Source: DAOTVC01 sp034437215
Lineage (GTDB): Bacteria > Chloroflexota > Anaerolineae > B4-G1 > SLSP01
Assembly: GCA_034437215.1 (NCBI GenBank)
Contig: DAOTVC010000175.1
Span: forward strand, 117,992-181,991
Length of the DNA stretch: 64,000 nt
Reading direction: 5' to 3'
This document shows, one piece after another, positions 49,005 through 57,297 of this stretch. The notes below the pieces were generated by a model, which saw nothing but the letters and a program-made list of their open reading frames with translations, did no database searches and was not told where the DNA came from. Position numbers and translations under genes: made by a program. Positions within the stretch are counted from its first letter, which is position 1. The number at the start of each line of letters is the position of its first letter.

Positions 49005-49037
49005 GCGGTGTGGAGGCGAAGAAGGCCTCCACACCGC
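49005..49037 (-). promoter_or_regulatory. SBP-permease intergenic stem-loop
   Basis: GCGGTGTGGAGGC and GCCTCCACACCGC form a perfect 13-bp stem with a 7-base loop, 16 bases after the binding-protein stop. No T-run follows. Such stems protect the upstream message and lower permease expression in malE-malF-like operons; that role here is inferred. Confidence 0.75.
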
Positions 49038-49052
49038 CTACAACCTTTCCTG

Positions 49053-50507
<1,455 letters not shown>

Positions 50508-50617
50508 TTCGTGTCCTCCTCCTTAAGTATAGGTAGGTTAATGGGTATCTTTACACGTTGCACTTCTATCAATCGTCTTTTGGCTGTCGGCTCACCTCCT
50601 TCGTTCTATCGAGCGCC

Positions 50618-51628
50618 TCACTTGAGGTCTGTTCCGCAGGAAGCACGGATAACCAGTTGGGTGGGTAGGATGACCCGGTGCGGTCCGGAATCGGGATGGT
50701 GGATCAGATCGATGAGCATGCGGGCGGCCGTCATCCCCAGCCCCTCGATGGGTTGGCGCATGGTAGTGAGGGGGGGATTGGCCCGGGCGGCGTAGGGCAT
50801 GTCGTCGAAGCTGACCAGGGCGACGTCCTCGGGGGCCTGCAGCTGGGCCTCGCGGAGGGCGCGCAGGCCCCCGAGGGCCATGGTGTCGCTGGCTACAAAG
50901 ATGGCCTCCGGGCGCCGGGGGATGAGCCGCTGCATGGCGTAGTAGCCGCCCTCGTCGGTGAAGTCGCCCTCGACGACCAGCTCTGAATCGACGGGGATGC
51001 CCCGGGAGCGCAGCGCCTGGACGTAGCCTCGTTGCCGGTCCACGCCGGAGATGGTGTTGAGCGGGCCGGTGATGGTGGCGACCCGCCGGTGGCCCAGCCG
51101 GAGGAGGTGGGTGACCGCTTCCTGGGCGCTGGTGACGTTGTCCACGTCGACGTAGTGAAGATCGGGGGCGTGGGGATGGCGGCCCACCATCACGAAGGGT
51201 AGACCCGAGGACTGCAGGGCGGCTACGATAGGATCATCGAGCAGCGCCGAGGAGACCAGTATGCCGTCGATAAGACCGTTGTTCAGGACCTTGCCGATGG
51301 TGCGCCGTTCGAAATCGGGTTCGGCTAACCAGAGCATCACCGAGTAGTTCTCCTCGTTGCAGACGCCGGCGACCCCCTGGATGAGTATCGAGAAGTAGGG
51401 GTCCGCGAAGAGATTGGAGATGCCGGTGGGGATGACGAGACCTAGGACCTGGGTCTTTCCGCCGGCGAGCCCCCGGGCGATGGCGTTGGGCTGATAGTTG
51501 AGCTCGCGGACGATGGTCATCACCCGCGCGCGTGTCCTCTCGCTGACGTGGGGATCGTCGTTGATGACGCGGGAGACCGTCGAGCGGGAGACACCACTGA
51601 GTTCGGCTATCTCTTCCAGAGTAGGCAT
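50618..51628 (-). CDS. LacI family transcriptional repressor
   Basis: A 336-residue regulator. The HTH and hinge (about 1-60) read PTLEEIAELSGVSRSTVSRV, INDDPHVSERTRARV and LNYQPNAIARGLA. The C-terminal sugar-binding domain follows with LGLVIPTGISNLFADPYFSI and SFDDMPYAARANPPLTTMRQ. It most likely represses its own promoter and the sugar operon through the two perfect GGGAGCGCTCCC palindromes upstream, and is released by a beta-glucoside. The ATG at 51628 has AAGAGG upstream. Confidence 0.94.
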   Translation of the reverse strand: MPTLEEIAELSGVSRSTVSRVINDDPHVSERTRARVMTIVRELNYQPNAIARGLAGGKTQVLGLVIPTGISNLFADPYFSILIQGVAGVCNEENYSVMLWLAEPDFERRTIGKVLNNGLIDGILVSSALLDDPIVAALQSSGLPFVMVGRHPHAPDLHYVDVDNVTSAQEAVTHLLRLGHRRVATITGPLNTISGVDRQRGYVQALRSRGIPVDSELVVEGDFTDEGGYYAMQRLIPRRPEAIFVASDTMALGGLRALREAQLQAPEDVALVSFDDMPYAARANPPLTTMRQPIEGLGMTAARMLIDLIHHPDSGPHRVILPTQLVIRASCGTDLK

Positions 51629-51652
51629 CGGTACCTCTTGTAGACTGCTTGT

Positions 51653-51668
51653 TTGGGAGCGCTCCCAA
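51653..51668. promoter_or_regulatory. LacI-type operator 2
   Basis: A perfect 16-bp palindrome TTGGGAGCGCTCCCAA, of the class bound by LacI/CcpA-family proteins (central CG). It lies 25 bases before the lacI ATG, and its centre is 135 bases from operator 1. Confidence 0.85.
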
Positions 51669-51787
51669 GAAATCCGCTGTTTGTACGATCTTATGGGTCT
51701 TGCTGGAAAAAAACCGCTGAAAAGGCCCCGTTGACGGCCACGGACCGCAGGGGGCCCCTCGTAAAAGGAGGTTATTCTATGTCTGTG

Positions 51788-51803
51788 TTGGGAGCGCTCC
51801 CAA
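51788..51803. promoter_or_regulatory. LacI-type operator 1
   Basis: The same 16-bp palindrome TTGGGAGCGCTCCCAA. It starts about 4 bases downstream of the predicted start site, so a bound repressor would block the polymerase. Confidence 0.87.
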
Positions 51804-51813
51804 AACTACTCTT

Positions 51814-51842
51814 ATATTAACAAAAGATTAAGGACTTGTCAA
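51814..51842 (-). promoter_or_regulatory. strong promoter of the lacI-sugar operon
   Basis: On the minus strand, TTGACA (51842-51837), 17 bases, TAATAT (51819-51814). The predicted start is near 51807. It is the best promoter in the window together with those at 7247 and 39509. Confidence 0.82.
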
Positions 51843-52154
51843 GACCCAATTCCCGGGAATTTCGCAATTAGGTGCAGGAGAAGCCTGCGTGCATGCGCTC
51901 TGCCAGCAGTCGTTGGGGGCTATGGGATTCGACACGGGGCAGGCCTTCACGTAGTCGCCGACGATGATGAAGACGAAGTGCCTGTTGCCCCTGCAAGACA
52001 CGGGCCGACGCGTGCAAGACCGGTTCGGGGGCCGCGAGATGCCCCTTGTCGGTCTAGCGAGAGTCATGGCTGGGTCGGCTCACCTGAGATTCGGGAGCTG
52101 CGTAACTACCATTTTGTTGGTTGCAGTTGGAGGGTAATTCCAGGTGAGGAATTG
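51843..52154. other. intergenic region, no gene recognised
   Basis: The 312 bases between the lacI promoter and the nitroreductase stop. A 79-codon minus-strand frame (51828-52067) overlaps the promoter and has no RBS; it contains FVFIIVGDYV and several Cys but no family I can name. It could be decayed coding DNA. Confidence 0.4.
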
Positions 52155-53006
52155 TCAGAAGAGGCCAGGATGCCGGGCGAGAATACCTGACGCAGGGTCT
52201 CCCTCCTGATTGTCACGCTCTGTCCACCGTCGCAGAATTTCGCGCACCGAGCGGGTCATCTCGGCGGCGAAGTCGGCGCCGAACTTCCGCAGATAGAGCC
52301 ACTGTCCGAGGTTCTGGGCCTCCCCGATCTGCTCGCGCTTCTTGAAGAGCTGCTCCTCACGCTCACGGAACATGGCTCGCAGGTCCGCTGCTTCTAACCT
52401 CCGGTACCGGTCCCGGGAGACGATGTACTCTCTGTCGAAGCGGGAGGTCAGTGCCCTCTCCCTCTGTTGTTCCGTGGGATAGCCGCAGCAGAGCAGGGCG
52501 ATGGGGAAGACGTAGCGGGGGAGTCGGAAGAGCTCCCGGTGGATCTCGTAATGTTCCATGATATCGCCGATGTAGCAGGAGCCGACGCCCAGGGATTCGG
52601 CGGCGATCACAGCCGTCTGGGCCGCGATGAGGGCGTCGCAGCAGGCGAGGAAGAGGTCGCCCTCCGCGGGCCGGCGCATGGGAACGCCCACCTCTCGGCA
52701 GAGCGCCTCGACGCCCGAAGCGAGGAAGTAGTCGTACCAGCGCTGGTAGTCGGCCAGAAAGAGCAGCACCCACGGCGCTTTGGCGATAAAGGGCTGGTTG
52801 TCGCAGCTTCTGGCCAGCGTCTCCTTGGCGCTCTGCTCCGCGACCTCGATGATGGAGTAGAGCATCAGGTTGCCGGCGGTGGGGGCTCGCAGCGTCGCCT
52901 GGAGGATCGCCGCCTTGACGTCGGTTTCGATCTCCCGCTTCGCGTAGGCACGCACGGATTTGCGGTTGAGAAGGAGGTTCAGGGTTGGGTTCACGTCTAG
53001 GCTCAT
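52155..53006 (-). CDS. nitroreductase family protein
   Basis: A 283-residue FMN enzyme. The N-terminus LNLLLNRKSVRAYAKREI has the FMN-phosphate Arg-Ser-x-Arg pattern, then APTAGNLMLYSII, and the second FMN loop near AAESLGVGSCYIGDIMEH and ALLCCGYP. The enzyme reduces nitro compounds, quinones or flavins with NAD(P)H. The C-terminal 80 residues (REREEQLFKKREQIGEAQNL and on) are a helical extension beyond the core, as in NfsA-like members. It is monocistronic, with repeat-rich DNA upstream. Confidence 0.88.
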   Translation of the reverse strand: MSLDVNPTLNLLLNRKSVRAYAKREIETDVKAAILQATLRAPTAGNLMLYSIIEVAEQSAKETLARSCDNQPFIAKAPWVLLFLADYQRWYDYFLASGVEALCREVGVPMRRPAEGDLFLACCDALIAAQTAVIAAESLGVGSCYIGDIMEHYEIHRELFRLPRYVFPIALLCCGYPTEQQRERALTSRFDREYIVSRDRYRRLEAADLRAMFREREEQLFKKREQIGEAQNLGQWLYLRKFGADFAAEMTRSVREILRRWTERDNQEGDPASGILARHPGLF

Positions 53007-53021
53007 GTTCAGTCCTCCACA

Positions 53022-53163
53022 TGGGTCAGGGGTTAGGAATCAGGGACAAGGGCTCAGGAGTCTTGGATGGATACCCTCGAATTCTACCACGCTTGTATGC
53101 TCGTCCTCTTTCGTCGGATAGGGGTGAGGGACCAGGGAGGAGGGATCAGGGGGTGGGGCATGA
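53022..53163. repeat. low-complexity GGGATCAGGG-type repeats
   Basis: Two clusters (53022-53066 and 53123-53163) of GGGTCAGGGGTTAGG and AGGGATCAGGGGG-like units upstream of the nitroreductase gene. They resemble the arrays at 42244-42326. Confidence 0.6.
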
Positions 53164-53191
53164 GCAAGCACCGGCGTCACGCTAGAGAGAC

Positions 53192-53560
53192 TCACTCGGT
53201 AGGCAGGGGGAGGCCCTGCTGTCGTAGGAGGCTCAGCTTGTCCCAGTAGCCGCGCTGGAAGCGGATCTTGCCGTCGACGACGTGGAAGAAGCCGCAGCCC
53301 CGCAGCCCGAGGGGATCACGCCACTCCATGATGGCCCACTCACCGTCCTCGAAGAGATTCTCGACGAGGCAGGTCATCTCCGCCGTCGCGAACTCGCGCT
53401 CGAACTGGCGGCGGATGGCCTCCCGTCCTTCCACGGGCGCCTCCGCCACCTGGTGGTTGACGGCGTCCGCGCTGTAGAGCTCCACGAGCGCCTCGACGTC
53501 GGCCTCGTTGAAGGCCTCGACCCAGGCTTGGACGACGGCTTTCGGCGCGGGGCAGGGCAT
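53192..53560 (-). CDS. NTF2-like/SnoaL-like small protein
   Basis: A 122-residue protein of the NTF2 cone fold: VVQAWVEAFNEADVEALVEL at the start, YSADAVNHQ, GREAIRRQFEREFATAEM, WAIMEWRDP and GCGFFHVVDGKI. Members bind or isomerise small hydrophobic molecules, or are carriers without catalysis. The His in AVNHQVAE and the acidic residues in the pocket would be the place to look. No neighbour suggests a pathway. Start ATG. Confidence 0.85.
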   Translation of the reverse strand: MPCPAPKAVVQAWVEAFNEADVEALVELYSADAVNHQVAEAPVEGREAIRRQFEREFATAEMTCLVENLFEDGEWAIMEWRDPLGLRGCGFFHVVDGKIRFQRGYWDKLSLLRQQGLPLPTE

Positions 53561-53720
53561 CGCTGTCTCTCCTTGCGTCTATCTATACGTTGAAGTTGCC
53601 GACATGACCATCCGGTTACGTTGCGGAGGAAGAGATGAGGAAGTGCCAATTGTGTACCCTTCTCAAGTATAGGGGGAGGAGGGAGGGAAGTCAAAGGGAG
53701 ATTTCAAGCCCACTCTATGG

Positions 53721-53726
53721 TATACT
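53721..53726 (+). promoter_or_regulatory. -10 box giving a probable leaderless ybaN transcript
   Basis: TATACT ends only 6 bases before the ATG at 53733, so the start site would fall on or next to the start codon. No RBS precedes the ATG. Confidence 0.5.
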
Positions 53727-53732
53727 CATCCT

Positions 53733-54161
53733 ATGAAAGGTTTAAAGAGAACCCTGCTGACCATCTGTGGCACCCTCGCCGTGGTGTTGGGTGTGCTCGG
53801 TATGTTCGTGCCCCTGCTGCCGACCACGCCCTTTCTGCTGCTGGCCGCCATCTGCTACGCCCGCGGCTCGGAGCGCTTCTACAACTGGCTTTTAAACAAC
53901 CGCTGGTGCGGGGAGTACATCCGGAACTATCGCGAGGGCCGGGGGATCCCGCTGAAGCAGAAGGTCTTCACCCTGCTGCTGCTCTGGCTGACCATCGGTT
54001 ACACGGCAGGCTTCGTCGTCTCCCTCTGGTGGGTGAGACTCCTCCTTTTCATTATAGCAGCCGGGGTCACCCTGCATCTGGTCAGGGTAAAGACCTTCCG
54101 ACCCGAGGTAGAGAACACCGCTCCACTCCCGGAACCGGGCTCGTCTGAGGAAGTGGTTTGA
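53733..54161 (+). CDS. DUF454/YbaN family membrane protein
   Basis: A 142-residue protein with three to four TM segments: LLTICGTLAVVLGVLGMFVP, LLPTTPFLLLAAICYARGSE, and a C-terminal pair around VVSLWWVRLLLFIIAAGV. PLLPTTPFLLLA and NRWCGEYIRNYREGRGIP are the family signatures. The function is unknown. The ATG at 53733 matches the family start. It is one of few plus-strand genes in this half of the window. The C-terminal tail is rich in Pro and Glu. Confidence 0.9.
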   Translation: MKGLKRTLLTICGTLAVVLGVLGMFVPLLPTTPFLLLAAICYARGSERFYNWLLNNRWCGEYIRNYREGRGIPLKQKVFTLLLLWLTIGYTAGFVVSLWWVRLLLFIIAAGVTLHLVRVKTFRPEVENTAPLPEPGSSEEVV

Positions 54162-54164
54162 TTT

Positions 54165-54261
54165 GGGTGTGTTTCAATCCAGTTGTGAGTATCCGTGGCT
54201 GAAACGTGAAGCGTGAAACGTGAGGACCTCACGGTTTACGTTTCACGCCTCGATCTAACTT
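54165..54261. repeat. dispersed palindromic repeat, family A, copy 3
   Basis: GGGTGTGTTTCAATCCAGTT, then GTATCCGTGGCTGAAACGTG, CCTCACGGTTTACGTTTCAC, CTCGATCTAACTT. It begins 4 bases after the ybaN stop and is in the opposite orientation to the copy at 57145. Confidence 0.8.
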
Positions 54262-54296
54262 GTTTGAGTGGCTCAGTCTGGTCTCCATCATCCACC

Positions 54297-55109
54297 TTAG
54301 TGTCCGTCGTCAGTGATCGCCCATCTCTTACTGGGAAAGTCGCAGAGCCAGTCGGCTCTGCGGAGCGTGTTATAGCCCAGGATCAAGTCCATGGGCATCT
54401 CGAGGGTGGCGTTGACCACAGATAGGTCCACGCCTACGACCTTATGAGGGGGAAACGTGTGCTCTCCTATGACGGACTCTGCCATGATAAAGGTGGGCGT
54501 ATCCATCTCGAAGCCGGTGGCGTCCCTTCCGGTAGACTCTCCCACTCGGCGAAAGAGAGCAGGATGTCGGGCGATGAAGTTCGTGTTCACGATCGTCATG
54601 CCCGCACCGGTATCCCACACGGCCCTGCCCTGCACCGCCTGAAGGTAGACGTTGACGTAGGGATGGAACCTGGCGTCCAGGATGAGTCTTTGAGAAGCAA
54701 GGTTGGTATCCGCCTCATCCACGAGGACTTGGTCTGCGCTGAAGCGAAAGTGGCAGCGGTGCTCTTTGAGCAGATCCATGCCGATAAGGTTTCTGCTGTG
54801 TTCGCCTTGGCGAGGCAAGCGTACCAAGGTGAAGTCCCTTCTCGATATCGGGCCTACCTCAATGGAAGGTACTCTGATCAGATCCTCGCGGCTGCTTATG
54901 CCGAAGGTGCCTGACGACGCGCTCTTCGCGTGGCTGTCAAAACGGGAGGTGTAGTCGTCCCACGCGACCGCACTCCTGGCCGCACCGGTGTCGAGGAGAA
55001 AGCGGTACTCCCTTCCGCTGATGCAGCCGTCGACCAGGACCTCGGCGGCCTCGGGGTCCGCTTCGTCCTCTTTGATGATCAAAACCAACTTCCCCGCTGC
55101 GCTTGCCAT
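54297..55109 (-). CDS. duplicated retropepsin-like aspartic protease
   Basis: A 270-residue protein with two aspartic-protease half-sites in one chain. The first is FLLDTGAARSAVAW (Asp40) with NLIGMDLLKEH as the matching hydrophobic-Gly segment. The second is AVWDTGAGMTIVN (Asp166) with DLILGYNTLRRA. In retropepsins two chains each give one DTG; in pepsins one chain has both. Here the single chain would fold as a pseudo-dimer. No signal peptide or TM segment, so it is cytosolic. The substrates are unknown. It lies 46 bases before the ZIP gene stop on the same strand. Confidence 0.82.
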   Translation of the reverse strand: MASAAGKLVLIIKEDEADPEAAEVLVDGCISGREYRFLLDTGAARSAVAWDDYTSRFDSHAKSASSGTFGISSREDLIRVPSIEVGPISRRDFTLVRLPRQGEHSRNLIGMDLLKEHRCHFRFSADQVLVDEADTNLASQRLILDARFHPYVNVYLQAVQGRAVWDTGAGMTIVNTNFIARHPALFRRVGESTGRDATGFEMDTPTFIMAESVIGEHTFPPHKVVGVDLSVVNATLEMPMDLILGYNTLRRADWLCDFPSKRWAITDDGH

Positions 55110-55155
55110 GGATTATAAAGCTCCCGGCGTCGATCTGCCCGTTAGAGAGGACCGC

Positions 55156-56058
55156 CTACATCAGCAGAAGGCTCAGGGCCATGACGAGCATCCCGGCGAC
55201 GAGACCGAAGAGGCTGTCGTGCCCCTTACCGTAGGCCCTGCTCGTCGGCAGCAGTTCATCGAGGCTGATGTAGACCATGATGCCGGCCACGCCGCCGAAG
55301 AGTATGCCCATCACCTCGGAGGGGATCGCGTCTGTGCCGCTGCCCACCAGCGAGCGCAGTGCCAGATAGCCGATGGCGGCTCCGACGGGCTCGGATAGAC
55401 CGCTGAGGAAGGAGTAGATAAACGCCTTCTTGCGATCGCCCGTGGCATAGAAGATGGGCACCGAGACGCTGATCCCTTCCGGGATGTTGTGCAGCGCAAT
55501 CGCGACAGCGATGGCGAGGCCCAGCCCCGGATCCTGGAGGGCGGCCAGGAAGGTCGCCAGACCTTCGGGAAAGTTGTGGATACCGATCGCTAACGCAGTG
55601 AACAGCCCCATACGCATGAGCTCGCTCTGGCGCGCCTCGTGCTCGTGGCCCCCACTCGGCGGTTCGCTTTCAACTTTCTCGGGAGTCCTACTGGCGTTCG
55701 TGGTGGATGCCGAGGGGTCTTGAATCGGGATGATCTCCTCTTCCAGATGGGTCTCGTGGGGATTTTCCGCTGCGGGGATGAGGTTGTCGATCAGCCCGAT
55801 GAGAAGGATGCCCCCGAAGAAAGAGGCTACATTGATCCACTGCCCCCAGGTCTGCCCATAACGCGCGATGAGCGCTTCCGAACCCTTGATGAATATCTCG
55901 ACGAAGGAGACGTAGAGCATGACCCCGGCGGAAAAGCCCGTCGAAATTGCCAGGAAGCGATAGTTCGTTCTCTTCGTCGCAAAGGCGAGGATGCTTCCGA
56001 TGCCGGTCGCCAGGCCGGCCAGTATCGTGAGACCAAATGCAATTCCCAGATTCTCCAT
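55156..56058 (-). CDS. ZIP family metal transporter (ZupT-like)
   Basis: A 300-residue transporter with eight TM helices. TM4 has AIGIHNFPEGLATF and TM5 ALHNIPEGISVSVP, the HNxPEG metal-binding pairs of ZupT-type zinc/divalent importers. GFSAGVMLYVSFVEIF is TM2. The cytosolic loop between TM3 and TM4 (about 92-145) is long and rich in His, Glu and Ser (ETHLEEEIIP, GGHEHEARQ). The ATG at 56058 is followed upstream by a family A repeat. Confidence 0.93.
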   Translation of the reverse strand: MENLGIAFGLTILAGLATGIGSILAFATKRTNYRFLAISTGFSAGVMLYVSFVEIFIKGSEALIARYGQTWGQWINVASFFGGILLIGLIDNLIPAAENPHETHLEEEIIPIQDPSASTTNASRTPEKVESEPPSGGHEHEARQSELMRMGLFTALAIGIHNFPEGLATFLAALQDPGLGLAIAVAIALHNIPEGISVSVPIFYATGDRKKAFIYSFLSGLSEPVGAAIGYLALRSLVGSGTDAIPSEVMGILFGGVAGIMVYISLDELLPTSRAYGKGHDSLFGLVAGMLVMALSLLLM

Positions 56059-56083
56059 GTCGTCTCCTGTACTTTAACGAATA

Positions 56084-56146
56084 GGGTCTGTTTCAACTCA
56101 ATAAGAAGCTATCCGTGGCTGAAATGTGAAGTTCTCACATTTTACG
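56084..56146. repeat. dispersed palindromic repeat, family A, copy 4 (partial)
   Basis: GGGTCTGTTTCAACTCAATA, AGCTATCCGTGGCTGAAATG, then GTTCTCACATTTTACG. The right half is missing. It touches the stop codon of the kinase gene at 56147, which may therefore have been set by the insertion. Confidence 0.75.
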
Positions 56147-56692
56147 TTACCGGGAGTCGGCAACCCCAGGGGTGCGATCGAGCGCCGCCAGCAGCTCCTC
56201 GACGCAGTCCTCCACGGGCCTTCCTGCCGTGTCGACGACGAGCCTGTCGACGGTCCACGCGTGGTACTCGCGCTCCTCGACCTCCCGCCATGTGGGCAGC
56301 CGCAGCCCGGCGACGGTCGCAGGCCGCATCTCGACCCTCCGGCGATGCTCCTCCGCGTCGGAGCAGACGACCTCGATGTTGACGTACGCCGCCCCGGCGT
56401 CCAGAGCGACCTGCTCCCACTCCCGCCGCGTCAAGCGGATGGGGTTGCAGGCGTCGGCGACGACGCTCATCCCCAGGCGCAGGTTGTCGGAAGCGATCCT
56501 GTAGGAGAGGCGATAGCCCTCACCCTGAACGTCGACGGCGCAGAGGTCCCGGAGCCCCTGCTCGACGGTGTCGATGCGTAGATAGAGGGCGCGCGTTCGT
56601 CGCGCGACCTCCCGGGCGAGCGTCGTCTTTCCGCTCCCCGGCAGGCCCGAGAAGATGTAGAGGGTGGGTTGCGAATTGTTGGTAATCGTCAT
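56147..56692 (-). CDS. small P-loop kinase (AAA_33/zeta-like)
   Basis: A 181-residue ATP-dependent kinase-like protein. YIFSGLPGSGKTTLAREVAR is the P-loop; LRIDTVEQGLRDL and VVADACNPIRLTRREWEQVA follow the pattern of chloramphenicol phosphotransferase- and zeta-like kinases. Asp in IDT and VVADAC are likely catalytic or Mg sites. The substrate is unknown. The ATG at 56692 has AAAGGAG upstream at 11 bases; the frame is open for 34 further codons, but without support. Its stop abuts a family A repeat. Confidence 0.85.
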   Translation of the reverse strand: MTITNNSQPTLYIFSGLPGSGKTTLAREVARRTRALYLRIDTVEQGLRDLCAVDVQGEGYRLSYRIASDNLRLGMSVVADACNPIRLTRREWEQVALDAGAAYVNIEVVCSDAEEHRRRVEMRPATVAGLRLPTWREVEEREYHAWTVDRLVVDTAGRPVEDCVEELLAALDRTPGVADSR

Positions 56693-56870
56693 GTCCGGCT
56701 CATCTCCTTTGCGGATGGGAGTATAGTACGACGAGGGACAGGTGCAAGCGTTCTCGGTGACATCCGGCCCTTGGCGCCCTTTGGTGCTACGCACCGTATG
56801 GCGGGGGCCAACTTCTATCTATCCATTGACCAGGCAGGGGGAGTGGGTATAATACTACTGACGGAAAGCC
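56693..56870. other. intergenic region, no gene seen
   Basis: The first part of a 605-base gap between the P-loop kinase and the histidine kinase; the rest is occupied by repeats B and A and short unique DNA. A TATAAT at 56848-56853 (plus strand) could be a -10 box. Confidence 0.4.
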
Positions 56871-57023
56871 TAAGCGCTCTTAAAATGATAACTTCCCGAG
56901 TGATTGTAGGTGACCGACTTACACGGAGCGTTCGTCACTGAAATTTGCGAGCCTCAAACGCCTACGCGGGGCTCCTGCCCTGCGCTCTCGGTTGCGCCAT
57001 CGGGAAGTTATTTCTTTGCAGAC
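56871..57023. repeat. dispersed repeat, family B, copy 2
   Basis: Reverse complement of the copy at 10259. It contains a core with perfect 11-bp terminal inverted repeats, TAACTTCCCGA (56889-56899) and TCGGGAAGTTA (57000-57010), 122 bases in all. A further GGGAAGTTATG follows at 57035-57045. Confidence 0.85.
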
Positions 57024-57144
57024 TAAGGGTCTGCCGGGAAGTTATGTTTTACGAGCCCTGAGGGCACGTCTCGAAAGGATGGGGGCACTCTCACTACACC
57101 GACAATGATGTTGACAGTCCCCGCTTGTTCAATAGTGCATATAA

Positions 57145-57250
57145 GGGTGTGTTTCACTTGAGTTAGGTCGAGACGTGAAACGTAAAACGTGAGATCTTCA
57201 CGTTTTACATTTCAGCCACAGATAGCTTCCAACTGAGTTGAAATACACCC
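57145..57250. repeat. dispersed palindromic repeat, family A, copy 5 (best copy)
   Basis: A 106-base near-palindrome. GGGTGTGTTTCACTTGAGTT pairs with AACTGAGTTGAAATACACCC at the other end; the centre ACGTGAGATCTTCACGT is also symmetric. It ends 47 bases before the histidine kinase start and may lie in its leader. Confidence 0.88.
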
Positions 57251-57297
57251 ACATAAATAAACGGAAATGTCAGATCACGATGGAGCGGGAGACCAGC

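Noticed and set aside
51828..52067. A 79-codon minus-strand ORF next to lacI
   Set aside because: It overlaps the lacI promoter, has no RBS and matches no family I know; kept only as part of the unassigned region.
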